Assembly (NCBI GenBank): GCA_054601695.1
Contig: BAAHQB010000019.1
Location: 310,001 to 374,000 of the forward strand
Source of the DNA: Amorphochlora amoebiformis
Taxonomy: Eukaryota > Cercozoa > Chlorarachniophyceae
Length of the DNA stretch: 64,000 nucleotides
Reading direction: 5' to 3'
The stretch's first letter is position 1. Every line of letters begins with the position of its first letter. Positions 1-18,369 of this stretch are shown piece by piece. The notes beneath the pieces were generated by a model. The model saw only the letters and a program-made list of their open reading frames with translations, searched no databases and was not told where the DNA came from. Position numbers and translations under genes: made by a program.

Positions 1-426
<426 letters not shown>

Positions 427-462
427 ACTACATTCCGAACGCTGGCCGGAAAAGCGAAACAG
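427..462 (+). CDS. Exon: N-most recognised segment
   Basis: Unique 36-nt island in AT repeat with AG before and CAG|gtttta after. Intron phases 1/1, reading [11 protein letters not shown]. This frame is chosen only because it joins the next exon; the other two frames are also open. Confidence 0.45.
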
Positions 463-662
463 GTTTTAATACGAGAACAAGAGGTATGTACTTATATATA
501 TATATACATATATATATGATATACATGTATATAATATATGTGTGTATGTATATATATGTATGTGTATATATGATATTTTACATGTGTATGTATATATATA
601 TTTATGTATGTGTATATTTATATGTGTATGCATATATATTTATATATATATACACACATATA

Positions 663-748
<86 letters not shown>

Positions 749-753
749 TACAT

Positions 754-806
<53 letters not shown>

Positions 807-828
807 TATGTATAATATATCTATATAT

Positions 829-879
<51 letters not shown>

Positions 880-981
880 ATTAGTATAAAAATGTATATA
901 TGACTTTTATGACATGTATATAAATCTATCTTTACAAACAATATAACACACACACACACACGTGCACACACATACACACAC

Positions 982-1045
<64 letters not shown>

Positions 1046-1410
1046 ATATATTCAGATTTTATGTATACATACATATATATATATATATATACATATATAT
1101 ATTAATATATATTATGTATGTATATATATATATAGGTATGTATATATATATATATATATATAATATGTTATATCAAACATATGCACACATACACACGCAC
1201 ACACACACACACACATACATACATACATATATATATATCTATCTACATCTACATCTATACATATCGATATATGCATGTATACATAATACAAAATAATACA
1301 TACATACATACATACATATACACATACATACATATACACATACATATATACACATCTACATATGTTTATCACACAGACATATATATATATATATATATAA
1401 ACATATATAT

Positions 1411-1452
<42 letters not shown>

Positions 1453-1466
1453 ATACATACACACAG

Positions 1467-1530
<64 letters not shown>

Positions 1531-1546
1531 GTACCATAATATGTAT

Positions 1547-1606
<60 letters not shown>

Positions 1607-1733
1607 ACATATGTATACAGAGGCAGATTTGTACACAACACAAATGTGTACGTGCCTCTATACGTATGTAAATATGAATAGATAGAGAAGTATTTTAACA
1701 ATGAATATTGATAGAGTAATAAAAATCTTCAAG
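463..1733. repeat. AT, CA microsatellite intron
   Basis: (AT)n, (CA)n at 950-1012 and mixed ATAC repeat; unique only near 1620-1733. Confidence 0.93.
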
Positions 1734-1831
1734 AGATTGGTTATGATGAGGACTATCAGGTGATGGTGCTAGGAGAGGATATTTCTCCCTTAAAGCTTAG
1801 GCATATCTGTCGAAAGCTATCCCAACTTCCG
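1734..1831 (+). CDS. Exon: LRR segment
   Basis: Phases 1/0. Contains YDEDYQVMVLGEDISP and LRHICRKLSQLP, an LRR strand and helix. The donor CCG|gtatta is chosen over a later GT at 1854 because it joins the next exon in frame and in LRR register. Confidence 0.65.
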
Positions 1832-1980
1832 GTATTATCTTATTCAATCTTCGGTACACATTTTACTCGTGAATTGTTCAATTGTGACATGCATCTAAAG
1901 GTTCTATTTGGGTACAAAATCATATATATATACATATTATTATTATATATATATATATTATATTTATATATACACACATA

Positions 1981-2014
<34 letters not shown>

Positions 2015-2086
2015 CTATAATATACATATATATATATATACACACACACACATATATAAATATATATATGTGTATACATATATATA

Positions 2087-2118
<32 letters not shown>

Positions 2119-2183
2119 CATATATATAAGTATATACATATGTGTATATATATATATAATATACATATATATATATATATATA

Positions 2184-2240
<57 letters not shown>

Positions 2241-2333
2241 TACCTAAATACATAATACCCATGTACATAATTTTATATGTACATATTCTAACATATTCAT
2301 GCATACGAAATTAAAACAGAATATCAATCCTAG

Positions 2334-2367
2334 GTCCGAGTAGTGGAGATTCAAATGGCTAATATGG
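2334..2367 (+). CDS. Exon: LRR strand
   Basis: Phases 0/1. Reads [11 protein letters not shown], a beta strand that completes the previous helix (RKLSQLP) and leads into the next exon. Acceptor atcctag, donor gtacca. Confidence 0.7.
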
Positions 2368-4000
<1,633 letters not shown>

Positions 4001-4048
4001 GTCCTAAGGAAACAGCACGTCTTTGCGAAGCTCTTGCAGATGGGCCGG
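4001..4048 (+). CDS. Exon: LRR helix
   Basis: Phases 1/1. Reads [16 protein letters not shown], the typical RI-type LRR helix (compare G-x-K-x-L-x-x-A-L). Acceptor ttatccag and perfect donor gtaagt. Confidence 0.85.
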
Positions 4049-4068
4049 GTAAGTAGATTATACATATG

Positions 4069-4117
<49 letters not shown>

Positions 4118-4231
4118 CTATATGCATATATATACGAATATACGTATATATATATATATATATACATGTATATATATGCATATATATATATATGTATATA
4201 TATATATTATATATATATATGTATACTACAT

Positions 4232-4518
4232 TATTAGTGCAACGCTACGGTAGGCCGGTAATCCGGTCCGCCTCACCGTGACTACATTGGTAGACAATTA
4301 GCTCTTGTAGTGCAGTTGTATAGTATTCAGCTATGGTGTGGATTATGGCTAGTTATTATAGATAACTTATATGTGGTAGTCTTATGCTTCCTAACTTTCC
4401 TTTCTTCCTTTATTATTTCTTCCTTTGGAATACCTGGGTTCCGAGGATTATTGATAGCCGCGCTCTATCCAACCGTTCTCAGGCTACCGTCTATCTTCTA
4501 AGTAGCTATATATTCCTA
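4232..4518 (+). mobile_element. tRNA-derived SINE, copy 1
   Basis: A 290-bp island with the family order: TTAGTGC head, second TGTAGTGCAG head, GGATTATG body, TTCC-rich pyrimidine run, and a CTGGGTTCCGAGGATTATTG to AGTAGCTATA 3' part. Flanked by AT repeat, so target duplications cannot be seen. Confidence 0.82.
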
Positions 4519-4519
4519 A

Positions 4520-4556
<37 letters not shown>

Positions 4557-4604
4557 TATATAAAAATATAAAACATACATATGTAAATATATTATAAATA
4601 TATG

Positions 4605-4701
<97 letters not shown>

Positions 4702-4759
4702 CTATTTATTTACCTGTGCACTTCGTACCTCGAATATATGTAATTGTATGTGTAATCAG

Positions 4760-4851
4760 GCGGAGGTGGGGCAGGGATTGGAAGTGTTAAGAGGGTAGGA
4801 TTGCGAAAAAATAATATTGGTGATTCGGGGGCTGGAGCCGTCGGCCTAATG
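4760..4851 (+). CDS. Exon: Gly loop plus LRR strand
   Basis: Phases 1/0. A Gly-rich loop is followed by VKRVGLRKNNIGDSGAGA, a textbook LRR strand with the conserved Asn and the GDSGA turn. Joined to the next exon, the strand-to-strand spacing is exactly 28 residues. Confidence 0.9.
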
Positions 4852-4934
4852 GTCTTACGTTTTTCATTGATCCATGTGTCTCTCTTTCTCTCTATGTGTG
4901 CATCCTTTTCCTGCTTATTTTAGACATATGCATT

Positions 4935-4938
4935 TATG

Positions 4939-4972
<34 letters not shown>

Positions 4973-4973
4973 C

Positions 4974-5012
<39 letters not shown>

Positions 5013-5103
5013 CATATTTATATATTTATACATACTTTATATATATATATATATGTATTATTATTATGAGTATTTACACAACATATGTATTCATATATAT
5101 ATA

Positions 5104-5143
<40 letters not shown>

Positions 5144-5148
5144 ATTTA

Positions 5149-5194
<46 letters not shown>

Positions 5195-5232
5195 CTGGAC
5201 ATATTTAGTCAATTTTGTTAATGTATACATAT

Positions 5233-5270
<38 letters not shown>

Positions 5271-5467
5271 GTATTATAAGTTTACATGTTATATTTAATA
5301 CGTAACGATACTAACAAGGGTGACACTTACAGGAAATGTGTACACATTTTTACATACCTACACACGCACATATATACATACATACATATGCGTATATATA
5401 TATATATATATATACATATACACACATAAATGTATATATACATATACATACATATATATACATATGC

Positions 5468-5499
<32 letters not shown>

Positions 5500-5511
5500 G
5501 TATACACACAC

Positions 5512-5556
<45 letters not shown>

Positions 5557-5563
5557 TATGTAT

Positions 5564-5612
<49 letters not shown>

Positions 5613-5662
5613 GCACATATACATATACATATACATATACATACACATATACACACACACAC

Positions 5663-5731
<69 letters not shown>

Positions 5732-5781
5732 TATGCATATATATACATACATATACACACACACACACACAGACACATATA

Positions 5782-5813
<32 letters not shown>

Positions 5814-5867
5814 AAACATATATTTTATATATACGTATACATATATATTATATACATATACATACAT

Positions 5868-5915
<48 letters not shown>

Positions 5916-6015
5916 TACCCAAGATATTGCCCACGTTGTGTGTACTTTACGTGCACGTATACATACACACATACACATACACACATATATACATACACAT
6001 ATGCATATGCATGTG

Positions 6016-6075
<60 letters not shown>

Positions 6076-6238
6076 AATATAAACACACACATATTTTACG
6101 TACATAAATACATAATTTGTATATGAAATAATACATACATTTTATACTATTTGTATATAAAATAATACATACATTTTATACTATTTCGATTAATTAATTG
6201 CTTATTTATTTCTTAATTTACTTGTGTATACATATTAG
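4935..6238. repeat. AT/CA microsatellite intron
   Basis: CA-rich on the + strand between 5340 and 6010; includes a 36-bp tandem duplication at 6117-6186. Confidence 0.93.
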
Positions 6239-6298
6239 ATTGCGAGGTGTGCGTCGCTCACAATGCTCGACATTTCTGATAATAAGATAACAGCAAAG
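6239..6298 (+). CDS. Exon: LRR
   Basis: Phases 0/0, 20 codons. Contains [17 protein letters not shown] with the LxxLDISDN strand. Acceptor tattag, donor AAAG|gtatac, inside CA/TG microsatellite. Confidence 0.9.
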
Positions 6299-6329
6299 GT
6301 ATACATATATTTATAACCTACGTGTATGT

Positions 6330-6373
<44 letters not shown>

Positions 6374-6401
6374 GTGTGTATATATACATACACACATATA
6401 T

Positions 6402-6453
<52 letters not shown>

Positions 6454-6518
6454 ATATATGTATATGTGTGTGTGTATTAATATGTGTATATATACGTATA
6501 CACATATGTATATGTATT

Positions 6519-6566
<48 letters not shown>

Positions 6567-6693
6567 AATATGTATGTGTATATGTATATGTGTTATATGT
6601 GTGTATGTATGTGTATGTATATATTACATATCGATATTGTACATCTGTATATGTATAGATGCGTACATACATATGTTGTGACAGTATGTATGT

Positions 6694-6742
<49 letters not shown>

Positions 6743-6743
6743 G

Positions 6744-6802
<59 letters not shown>

Positions 6803-7192
6803 GTGTACACATGTATATGTGTATGTATATGTGTATGTATCTATAATATGTATGTATGTGTGTATATATATGTATGTATGCATGTGTGCATATATGTGTA
6901 TGTGTGTATGTGTGTGTGTGTATGTGTATGTATTGTATATGTATATGCATATGTATGTGTATATATGTATTATGTGTGTATGTGTATACACACATATATG
7001 TGTATATGTACGTATATGTGTATGTGTATGTGTATATATATGTGTGTATGTATTGTGTTTATGTATTCATGAGTATATAATATGTGTATGCATGTGTGTG
7101 TGTGTATGTGTGTGTGTGCATGTGTGTATGTGTATGTGTGTATGTGTATGTGTGTAAAATTAATGTATATATACATATATATATAATATATG

Positions 7193-7237
<45 letters not shown>

Positions 7238-7619
7238 TGTATGCACATGCACATGTGTATATATATGTGTATGTATATGTATGTGTGTATATATGTGTAT
7301 GTATTTGTGTATGTGTGTATTATATGTACATATGTGTTAATAATCGACATATGTGTTTGTATGTGTGTATGTGTGTGTATGTGTGTGTATGTGTGTATGT
7401 ATGTATATATGTATGCAAATGGTGTGCATATGTGTGTGTATGTGTATGTGTGTATATATGTATAATATAGTATAATATATATGTATGTATATGTGTATGT
7501 ATGTATGTGTGTATGTATATGTGTGTGTGTATACATGTATATAAATATACACATGTAATATACATATACACAAATGTGTGTGTATGATATGTGTATGTGT
7601 GTATATGTATGTGTGTATG

Positions 7620-7678
<59 letters not shown>

Positions 7679-8300
7679 GTGTGTGTGTATGTATGTGTGT
7701 ATGTGTGTGTATATGTATGTATGTATGTATGTATGTGTATGTATGAATACACGCACATGTTGATTTGTACACTGCATATGTGTGTATATGTGTATGTATC
7801 TGTGTGTATGTAATATACATATATACAAATATGTGTCTGTGTATATATATGTATATATATGTGTATATGTATGTATGTGTATATGTATATGTATATGTGT
7901 ATGTGTATATATGTATATAAATATGATATATGTTGTTATGTGCATACACATGTGTATATATTATAAATGTACATAACTGTATGATGCATATTGCATTTGC
8001 ATGTTAGTTTGTAATGTGTGTACATATTACAAATGTGCATGTGTATATATGTATATATTGTATATGTTGTATGTGTGTATGTGTATGTGTATGTGGTATG
8101 CATGTGTGTGTGTGTGTGTATGTGTATATGTGTGTATGTATAAATGTGTAAATATGTAATATGTACATGTATGTATATTTGCAACATGTGCATGCAAAGT
8201 ATACTTACACACACACACACACATATATAAATATATATATCCATATAGTGCAATTTATTCACGTGTATTCCTCACGCTGTGTTACACACATTTGAAATAG
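6299..8300. repeat. TG/TATG microsatellite intron
   Basis: About 2 kb of GTGTATAT and TATG variants, TG-rich on the + strand. Confidence 0.95.
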
Positions 8301-8334
8301 GGTTTGAAGAGACTCTTGGATAAAGGAGCTGAAG
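8301..8334 (+). CDS. Exon: LRR helix
   Basis: Phases 0/1. Reads GLKRLLDKGAE and continues the NKITAK of the previous exon as the LRR helix. Donor gttcgt is weak, but phase and register fit on both sides. Confidence 0.85.
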
Positions 8335-8918
8335 GTTCGTTTGACTTTAGTATTACACGAATATGCATCTTACAAATATGTGTATGTGTGTGTATGTGTG
8401 TATGTGTGTATATGTTATGTGTGTTAAATGTGTTCATGTGTGTGTGTGTATGTGTGTATATGTGTGTACATAAAATATTATGTATCATATGTGTGTGTGT
8501 ATATGTCTATATATGTGTATGTGTGTGTATATGTGTATATATATCTACATATATGTAATAATAATAGTAATAATATGTATATGTGTATGTGTGTGTGTAT
8601 GTGTATACACATGTTTTTTGTGTATATACGTACACACGTGTATAAATGGATATGATATTTATGCGTAAATATACACATATGTGAGATATTTACATGTATT
8701 TTCATATGTATGTGTATATGTGTGTGTGTGTATGTATATATATGTATATGTGTGTGTGTATGTGTAATATGCATGTGTGTATAGATTGGATGTGTATGTG
8801 CATTTATTTATAATTGTGTACACACAAATGTGTGTGTATATGTATGTATGTGTGTATGTATGTGTGTGTATATGTGTATGTGTGTATGCATATGTGTTTG
8901 TAATATATTCTTATGCAG

Positions 8919-8989
8919 GTGGAGGTGCTATTAAAGGGTGTCCAACCGGATCTCTGCGCGTCTTAGACCTCTCCTTCAACCCCATTAAG
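8919..8989 (+). CDS. Exon: LRR strand
   Basis: Phases 1/0. A short Gly/Cys loop precedes GSLRVLDLSFNPIK, a canonical LRR strand. The frame stays open to a TAG at 9014, but the donor AAG|gttctc joins the next exon cleanly. Confidence 0.88.
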
Positions 8990-9461
8990 GTTCTCTCAAG
9001 ATCAATCTTGAGTTAGCTTGTAATCTTGATTATGACACTCCTTTCTTTCTGCTTTTTTGTTTCTCTCTCTCATTACCATCTTCGTAGACATGCTTCATAC
9101 GTACTGTATATGCTTTAATACGTGTATCTGTATCTGTGTATATATGTATATATGTATGTGTATGTGTGTGTATGTGTATGTGTGTATGTATATGGATGCT
9201 TCCTGAACTTAGCTCTGAGGTAACCCACTGAAGCATCATCACATGGAGGAATGTTGCATCTATATGTGCATGTATGTGTGTATATTATGTATGTATGTGT
9301 GTGTGTATATGTGTGTGTATATGTGTGTATGTGTGTGTATTATTTGGATATAGCATACATGTACATGCGATGGTGCATATTTTATTTGCATATGTAATAT
9401 ATATGTCTATGTGTATACATATGTGTATGTATATATATATATATATGTGTGTGTATACATG

Positions 9462-9509
<48 letters not shown>

Positions 9510-9549
9510 GTATATAATATGTATATGTGTGTGTATATGCATGTGAATG

Positions 9550-9592
<43 letters not shown>

Positions 9593-9724
9593 TTATGTAT
9601 ATATATATATGTGTATATATGTATATGTATATGTGTATGTGTATATGTATATGTGTGTATGTGTGTGTGTGTGTGATGTGTGTGTATGTATATATATATA
9701 TATATGTATATATGTATATATGTG

Positions 9725-9766
<42 letters not shown>

Positions 9767-9842
9767 TCTATATCCTCTTACTTATTTTCATGTCTCATAT
9801 TATATATATATATATATTATATACATCTATATTCATTTATAA

Positions 9843-9879
<37 letters not shown>

Positions 9880-9919
9880 CACACACACACATATATATAT
9901 ATATACATGTGTATATGTA

Positions 9920-9959
<40 letters not shown>

Positions 9960-9979
9960 ATGTTAAAAATAATATATGC

Positions 9980-10012
<33 letters not shown>

Positions 10013-10014
10013 TA

Positions 10015-10061
<47 letters not shown>

Positions 10062-10112
10062 GTATATATGCAAACTGATACATGGCAAGTCATTCTCTGA
10101 TTCTACACACAC

Positions 10113-10169
<57 letters not shown>

Positions 10170-10308
10170 GTATATACATATACACATATATAATGCAAAA
10201 CATTATTGTTGCAGCATCACCTGTAGTAGAAGTATGGTTTTCTGTCTGTTGTGGGTTATGCGCGACATTTGTGTCGTGCTGGACCAATTATGTAAAAATA
10301 TATATTAC

Positions 10309-10357
<49 letters not shown>

Positions 10358-10460
10358 ACATTTCTATCTATTTATATACATACATATATACGTAAATATA
10401 TATATATATATATATATGTAAATATGTGCAATAATTATGCTTCAAGAACTGTAAACTCAG
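8990..10460. repeat. TG then AT microsatellite intron
   Basis: Contains two unique islands: a pyrimidine-rich run at 9040-9090 ending TTCGTAG, and an open 77-nt segment at 10215-10291. Confidence 0.9.
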
Positions 10461-10542
10461 GATAAGGGAGTAAGCTATCTGGCGGCGAAATTTAAAAAAG
10501 CGGGTGTCCGAGCACTTAATTGGGGCCAGAGAGATGGATTAG
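10461..10542 (+). CDS. Exon: LRR
   Basis: Phases 0/1. [15 protein letters not shown] completes the FNPIK turn of the previous exon, then VRALNWGQ forms the next strand. Strand spacing is 27 residues. Confidence 0.85.
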
Positions 10543-10678
10543 GTCAGCTCTAAGAGTAAATAGACGATTTACCCTGACATCCCTTTCTCTTTTTGACTGT
10601 ATCGAAGTATATTTGCACAAACACACACACAAAACATACGTATTCATATAAATACATATACGAATGATGTATACACAT

Positions 10679-10712
<34 letters not shown>

Positions 10713-10732
10713 GTGTGTATATGTTGTATATA

Positions 10733-10772
<40 letters not shown>

Positions 10773-10791
10773 TATATTATATATAAGTATA

Positions 10792-10827
<36 letters not shown>

Positions 10828-10867
10828 TATATATATATATATATTATATATTATATGTGTATCTATC

Positions 10868-10934
<67 letters not shown>

Positions 10935-10945
10935 GTAAATACACA

Positions 10946-10989
<44 letters not shown>

Positions 10990-11068
10990 TTGTATATATA
11001 TTTATGTATGTACGTATACTTGTATGTGTATATGCACAGATATAAACCATATCTGTATGTGAACACTG

Positions 11069-11102
<34 letters not shown>

Positions 11103-11170
11103 GTATATATATATACATTATACATTTAACATTAATACATGATGTATATCTAGAAACACAGGTACAGATA

Positions 11171-11224
<54 letters not shown>

Positions 11225-11233
11225 CTATCTACC

Positions 11234-11266
<33 letters not shown>

Positions 11267-11330
11267 ATATATGTGTATAATATATTTATATGAATACATA
11301 CATGTGAATAGCTATGTATCTATATCCCAG

Positions 11331-11421
11331 GTCTCGGTGTAGAAAGTTACCATCTCAATTGTTGTGAGCTAACCCGAAAGTCTATTGGAACCCTAACAAC
11401 TATGGCCCGCCGGAATATAAG
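11331..11421 (+). CDS. Exon: LRR, cysteine type
   Basis: Phases 1/2. Contains [17 protein letters not shown], a strand with Cys at the Asn position, then TMARRNIR. Acceptor tatcccag, donor AAG|gtcctc. Confidence 0.8.
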
Positions 11422-11510
11422 GTCCTCTTTTCTCTTCATCTGTTCTTGCTTTCATTTTATTTACGTGTATTTCATACGCAAGGAAATAGGGGTAAAACTT
11501 GGATATTTTT

Positions 11511-12030
<520 letters not shown>

Positions 12031-12103
12031 TTGTTCACACGATATACATATATTAAGAATACGATCGATCGAGCTCTATGGTAACGACAAGCTCCAGTCC
12101 TAC

Positions 12104-12434
12104 TCCCAGTTAAACTTAACCCTTACTCCACTTAGATAAACCTAGTCTCACCCCATCCGTGAAACTAACCCTATTCTCAACCTAGAAATAACACTAACTC
12201 CACTCAATCCTAAGTTTTACACACTCTAATCCTGATCCTAATCTTAATCTTGATACTAATTTTAATCCTAATTTTAATCTAGCCTCCTCGTCGCCCTCGA
12301 AACAATACTCATAGAGCGTAAATCTACTGGAAGTTAATCTTAATGAGCACTAATCTTAATCCTATCCCTACAAAATCAGAACTCTAACCTTAGCCTAACC
12401 TAACCTCTTACACTAACCGTAACCTAAACCTAAG
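12104..12434. repeat. Degenerate CCCTAA (telomere-like) tract
   Basis: Many CCTAA/CTAAC/CTAAT heptamer variants; forms intron sequence around the small exon at 12283. Confidence 0.8.
12283..12317 (+). CDS. Exon: LRR helix
   Basis: Phases 2/1. Reads LLVALETILIE. It sits between telomere-like intron sequence on both sides; chosen because it links its neighbours in phase. Confidence 0.55.
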
Positions 12435-12502
12435 CTGGAAACCCTGATGACGGCGAGGGTGAGGAGGATGAGGCAGAAATGACGGGAACCCTAATCGCTG
12501 CG
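12435..12502 (+). CDS. Exon: acidic loop
   Basis: Phases 1/0. Reads GNPDDGEGEEDEAEMTG then TLIAA. A strongly acidic insertion placed after an LRR helix. The upstream intron is 117 nt of CCCTAA-like sequence. Confidence 0.65.
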
Positions 12503-12592
12503 GTACGAACTTCAACTAGATATAAGACCTTAACCTTTTTATAACCTCAACCTAATTGTGCAAATGTAACCTACCCCCTACTTAAAAACCAG

Positions 12593-12673
12593 GGTGGCAT
12601 GGGGGCATTGTTGGGGGGACGAAGGGGGTTAGTGCAGCCTAAGAAGGGTGTGATTAAGGATGTTGCGATTGGA
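12593..12673 (+). CDS. Exon: Gly/Lys loop and helix
   Basis: Phases 0/0, 27 codons. Contains GRRGLVQPKKGVIKDVAIG, which continues into ISRVLDHLQQ of the next exon as a helix. Donor GGA|gtaata. Confidence 0.65.
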
Positions 12674-12821
12674 GTAATATAAAATTTCATAATGTGTAAA
12701 TTGATGCATATCATCAAGAACAACAATGTATTTAGTTATATACTTGCAAGCACCATCACACACATGTAAATATATATGTACATATTGTAATAATAAGTAT
12801 AATAATTATATATCCATACAT

Positions 12822-12867
<46 letters not shown>

Positions 12868-13011
12868 CACATATATAAATATATATTATGTGAACTTGGA
12901 AGATTGGTACAAATACATGAAGTACAATATATTAGTTCTATATATATATATATATATATACATATATATACATCAATATGCATATATATGCATATATATG
13001 TATATATACAT

Positions 13012-13162
<151 letters not shown>

Positions 13163-13168
13163 TTTATA

Positions 13169-13226
<58 letters not shown>

Positions 13227-13252
13227 TAGATCGGTGTATATACATTTCTTTA

Positions 13253-13337
<85 letters not shown>

Positions 13338-13395
13338 CCTTCTCTATAATGTATAGTATATATGAATAGAGTACAATGGACTTTTACTAACGCAG

Positions 13396-13522
13396 ATCTC
13401 GAGGGTTCTAGACCACCTCCAACAAATAAATCCCAATCCGGACCCAAATAGGAATACCCAATCCCCTTTCTCTACACCCTCCTCTCTTTCTTCACTAGCT
13501 ACCGCTCACTCCCCCCGTCACA
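13396..13522 (+). CDS. Exon: helix plus Ser/Pro-rich loop
   Basis: Phases 0/1. Starts ISRVLDHLQQINPNPDPN and continues into a Ser/Thr/Pro-rich stretch. Two donors (ends 13516 or 13522) give the same phase. The open frame ends at a TAG at 13540, so splicing must occur before it. Confidence 0.7.
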
Positions 13523-13716
13523 GTACTCCTGACCTAACCTAGGACTAACTCTGCTTATATGCCTGTATGTATATATACGCACACATACACACGCACATCC
13601 CATATACATATACTCTTATGTGTATATACATATATACATATATATTTTATATACATATATATTTATATATATATATATATATATATATACATACATACAC
13701 ACACACACACATACAC

Positions 13717-13763
<47 letters not shown>

Positions 13764-13782
13764 CACATACACATACATATAT

Positions 13783-13839
<57 letters not shown>

Positions 13840-13928
13840 ATATATATAAATGTATGTATATATTTTATATATGTATATTATTACATATATCACAAAATCT
13901 AACCCTTTCTCTATTTCTAGCATTACAG

Positions 13929-14100
13929 GTAACCCAAGCTACTCCAGCGTTACCAATAACCCAACCTGTTATTCTATAGGTTCACAAGGTCCCACCCGGT
14001 TGCCTATAGCCTCGCTTAAGTGGGCATGCTGCGTGGACCGAGTGCTTAGCAAGGTGCGAAAAGCTTCCTCCTCCTGGCTTCTGATCCTGGGTTCCGAAGT
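13929..14100 (+). CDS. Exon: Ser/Asn loop and LRR strand
   Basis: Phases 1/2 as drawn. After a Ser/Asn/Pro stretch it has [18 protein letters not shown] and then [12 protein letters not shown]. The 3' end is uncertain: AAG|gtgcga at 14053 is an equally good donor but leaves the phase unmatched. Confidence 0.5.
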
Positions 14101-14236
14101 GTTAGGCTGGGGTTTAGGTTCCCAGGGCGACAGAGATTCAAGAGCGTATTGATTTTACATCCTTTTTTAAGGGTGAGAATACGAGGGTTAGGTAACAGTG
14201 TAAAGGTTGCCAAGAGTTGGGTGGGTGAGTTTCAAG

Positions 14237-14308
14237 GGTTTGCTCCGTTGGAAGAGTGGAATCGAGATTGGTACTGAAATTGGGATCCACGGTTGATCTC
14301 CGAAAGAG
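14237..14308 (+). CDS. Exon: LRR strand
   Basis: Phases 2/2. ESRLVLKLGSTVDLRK; joined to the next exon, the strand spacing is exactly 28 residues. The upstream junction is not resolved. Confidence 0.55.
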
Positions 14309-15274
<966 letters not shown>

Positions 15275-15334
15275 CGTGTTTATGGTATCATTATGCCGGC
15301 GGGTCCTGAAGAAAATTGAAGACTTTCAACTAAG
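15275..15334 (+). CDS. Exon: LRR helix and strand
   Basis: Phases 2/2. Reads [19 protein letters not shown]. Good acceptor (cctttttgcttacag) and donor (AAG|gtaaac). Confidence 0.78.
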
Positions 15335-16533
<1,199 letters not shown>

Positions 16534-16665
16534 ACGCAGATCTAGATTGGTTGACGCCTGTGGCGTCTCACCTATTCTCAAGCCCTTCCTCAACTTTCCT
16601 ACCCCTCTGCAAAGCCAACATCAACAGGATCACCGAACACCACATAATATTTCCGCCAAGCAGAG
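16534..16665 (+). CDS. Exon: LRR plus Gln/His loop
   Basis: Phases 2/2. Contains [19 protein letters not shown] then a hydrophilic [17 protein letters not shown] loop. Three possible donors (16666, 16684, 16702) all give phase 2, so the end is uncertain by up to 36 nt. Confidence 0.62.
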
Positions 16666-16748
16666 GTCGAGAGAGAGGGAGAGGTCGGAGAGAGAGAGAA
16701 CGTTATGAGTGAGCTCTCAACTCGCAAGATGTGTATAATATACTTACG

Positions 16749-16785
<37 letters not shown>

Positions 16786-16859
16786 ATATATATATATATA
16801 TCAATTAATTTATATAGATATATATCCGCACATATTACATACATATACGCACACACACA

Positions 16860-16893
<34 letters not shown>

Positions 16894-17030
16894 CAATTTG
16901 TTTATACAGATATATATCCGTACATATTTACATACATATACACATACACGCACATACATTACAGACGTAAATTCACGCGTATTCATATTGTAGCATATAT
17001 ACAAAATTTTATTGGATGATATGTAATATA

Positions 17031-17099
<69 letters not shown>

Positions 17100-17168
17100 C
17101 ATACACATTCGCGTATTTATAAGCTAGAGATCGACATTGTACATTGAAAAACGTATAAATATCAACAG

Positions 17169-17244
17169 AAGCGAAGTGAATGTGAGAGGGATGTGGGAGA
17201 GTCTAAATTCTGATCCTGTTGCCATCCTCCTCTTCTCTTGGCAG
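17169..17244 (+). CDS. Exon: LRR
   Basis: Phases 2/0. Contains VRGMWESLNSDPVAILLFSW, helix then strand. Donor CAG|gttaat. The frame matches the phase-2 end of the previous exon whichever of its donors is used. Confidence 0.75.
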
Positions 17245-17310
17245 GTTAATTTTTGTCTTTGTATACACACAGACACACACAAACATATATATACACACAT
17301 ATACATAACA

Positions 17311-17347
<37 letters not shown>

Positions 17348-17354
17348 CATACAC

Positions 17355-17401
<47 letters not shown>

Positions 17402-17442
17402 CATACATATGTGTGTGCGTGTGTGTAGAACGTATTCCCCAG

Positions 17443-17462
17443 ACACTCTTCATCTATATGAT
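17443..17462 (+). CDS. Exon: short, tentative
   Basis: Phases 0/2, 20 nt, reading TLFIYM. Included because it links both neighbours in phase and keeps the LRR spacing near 28; small size makes chance possible. Confidence 0.4.
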
Positions 17463-17494
17463 GTAAATGTATGCATAAAAAGTGTATTAGATAC

Positions 17495-17644
<150 letters not shown>

Positions 17645-17747
17645 TAATGTATATATATACATATAAATATATATATATATATTATATATATATATATATA
17701 TGTATATATTATATACATACATATACACATATATACACATTATATAA

Positions 17748-17803
<56 letters not shown>

Positions 17804-17876
17804 TTACATATGTGTAATATATGTACATATATATTACACACACATACGTACACATACGTACACATTATTATATAAT

Positions 17877-17907
<31 letters not shown>

Positions 17908-17985
17908 CACATACATATATGTATGTAAACGTTATATATATAATATATATATATATATTTATATATATATACATTTATATATACT

Positions 17986-18024
<39 letters not shown>

Positions 18025-18026
18025 CA

Positions 18027-18067
<41 letters not shown>

Positions 18068-18083
18068 GCATATATATATATAT

Positions 18084-18114
<31 letters not shown>

Positions 18115-18138
18115 CATATACATATGTAAATTACGTAG

Positions 18139-18188
18139 GTATTATGCCTTATGCATGTCCACGTATAAATTGCTCACAAATTGGATAA
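18139..18188 (+). CDS. Exon: LRR helix, tentative
   Basis: Phases 2/1. Reads [15 protein letters not shown]. Weak donor ATAA|gtcctg. Confidence 0.5.
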
Positions 18189-18325
18189 GTCCTGTTAATC
18201 CTAACAGAATTGGATAGTGAACGAGCTAGCCCCAGTCGCTTTCGTACATAGGTAGCTTAAAAACCACTATCATTCGACTCTGATATCTAAATTAAACATA
18301 ACGTTAAATCTGATCAGTAAAGCAG

Positions 18326-18363
18326 TAAAGGATAATCCGAATCAAGAGTTTAGCCCGGCAGCA
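18326..18363 (+). CDS. Exon: LRR turn
   Basis: Phases 1/0. Reads KDNPNQEFSPAA. A second acceptor 5 nt downstream is possible. Donor GCA|gtaatc. Confidence 0.5.
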
Positions 18364-18369
18364 GTAATC

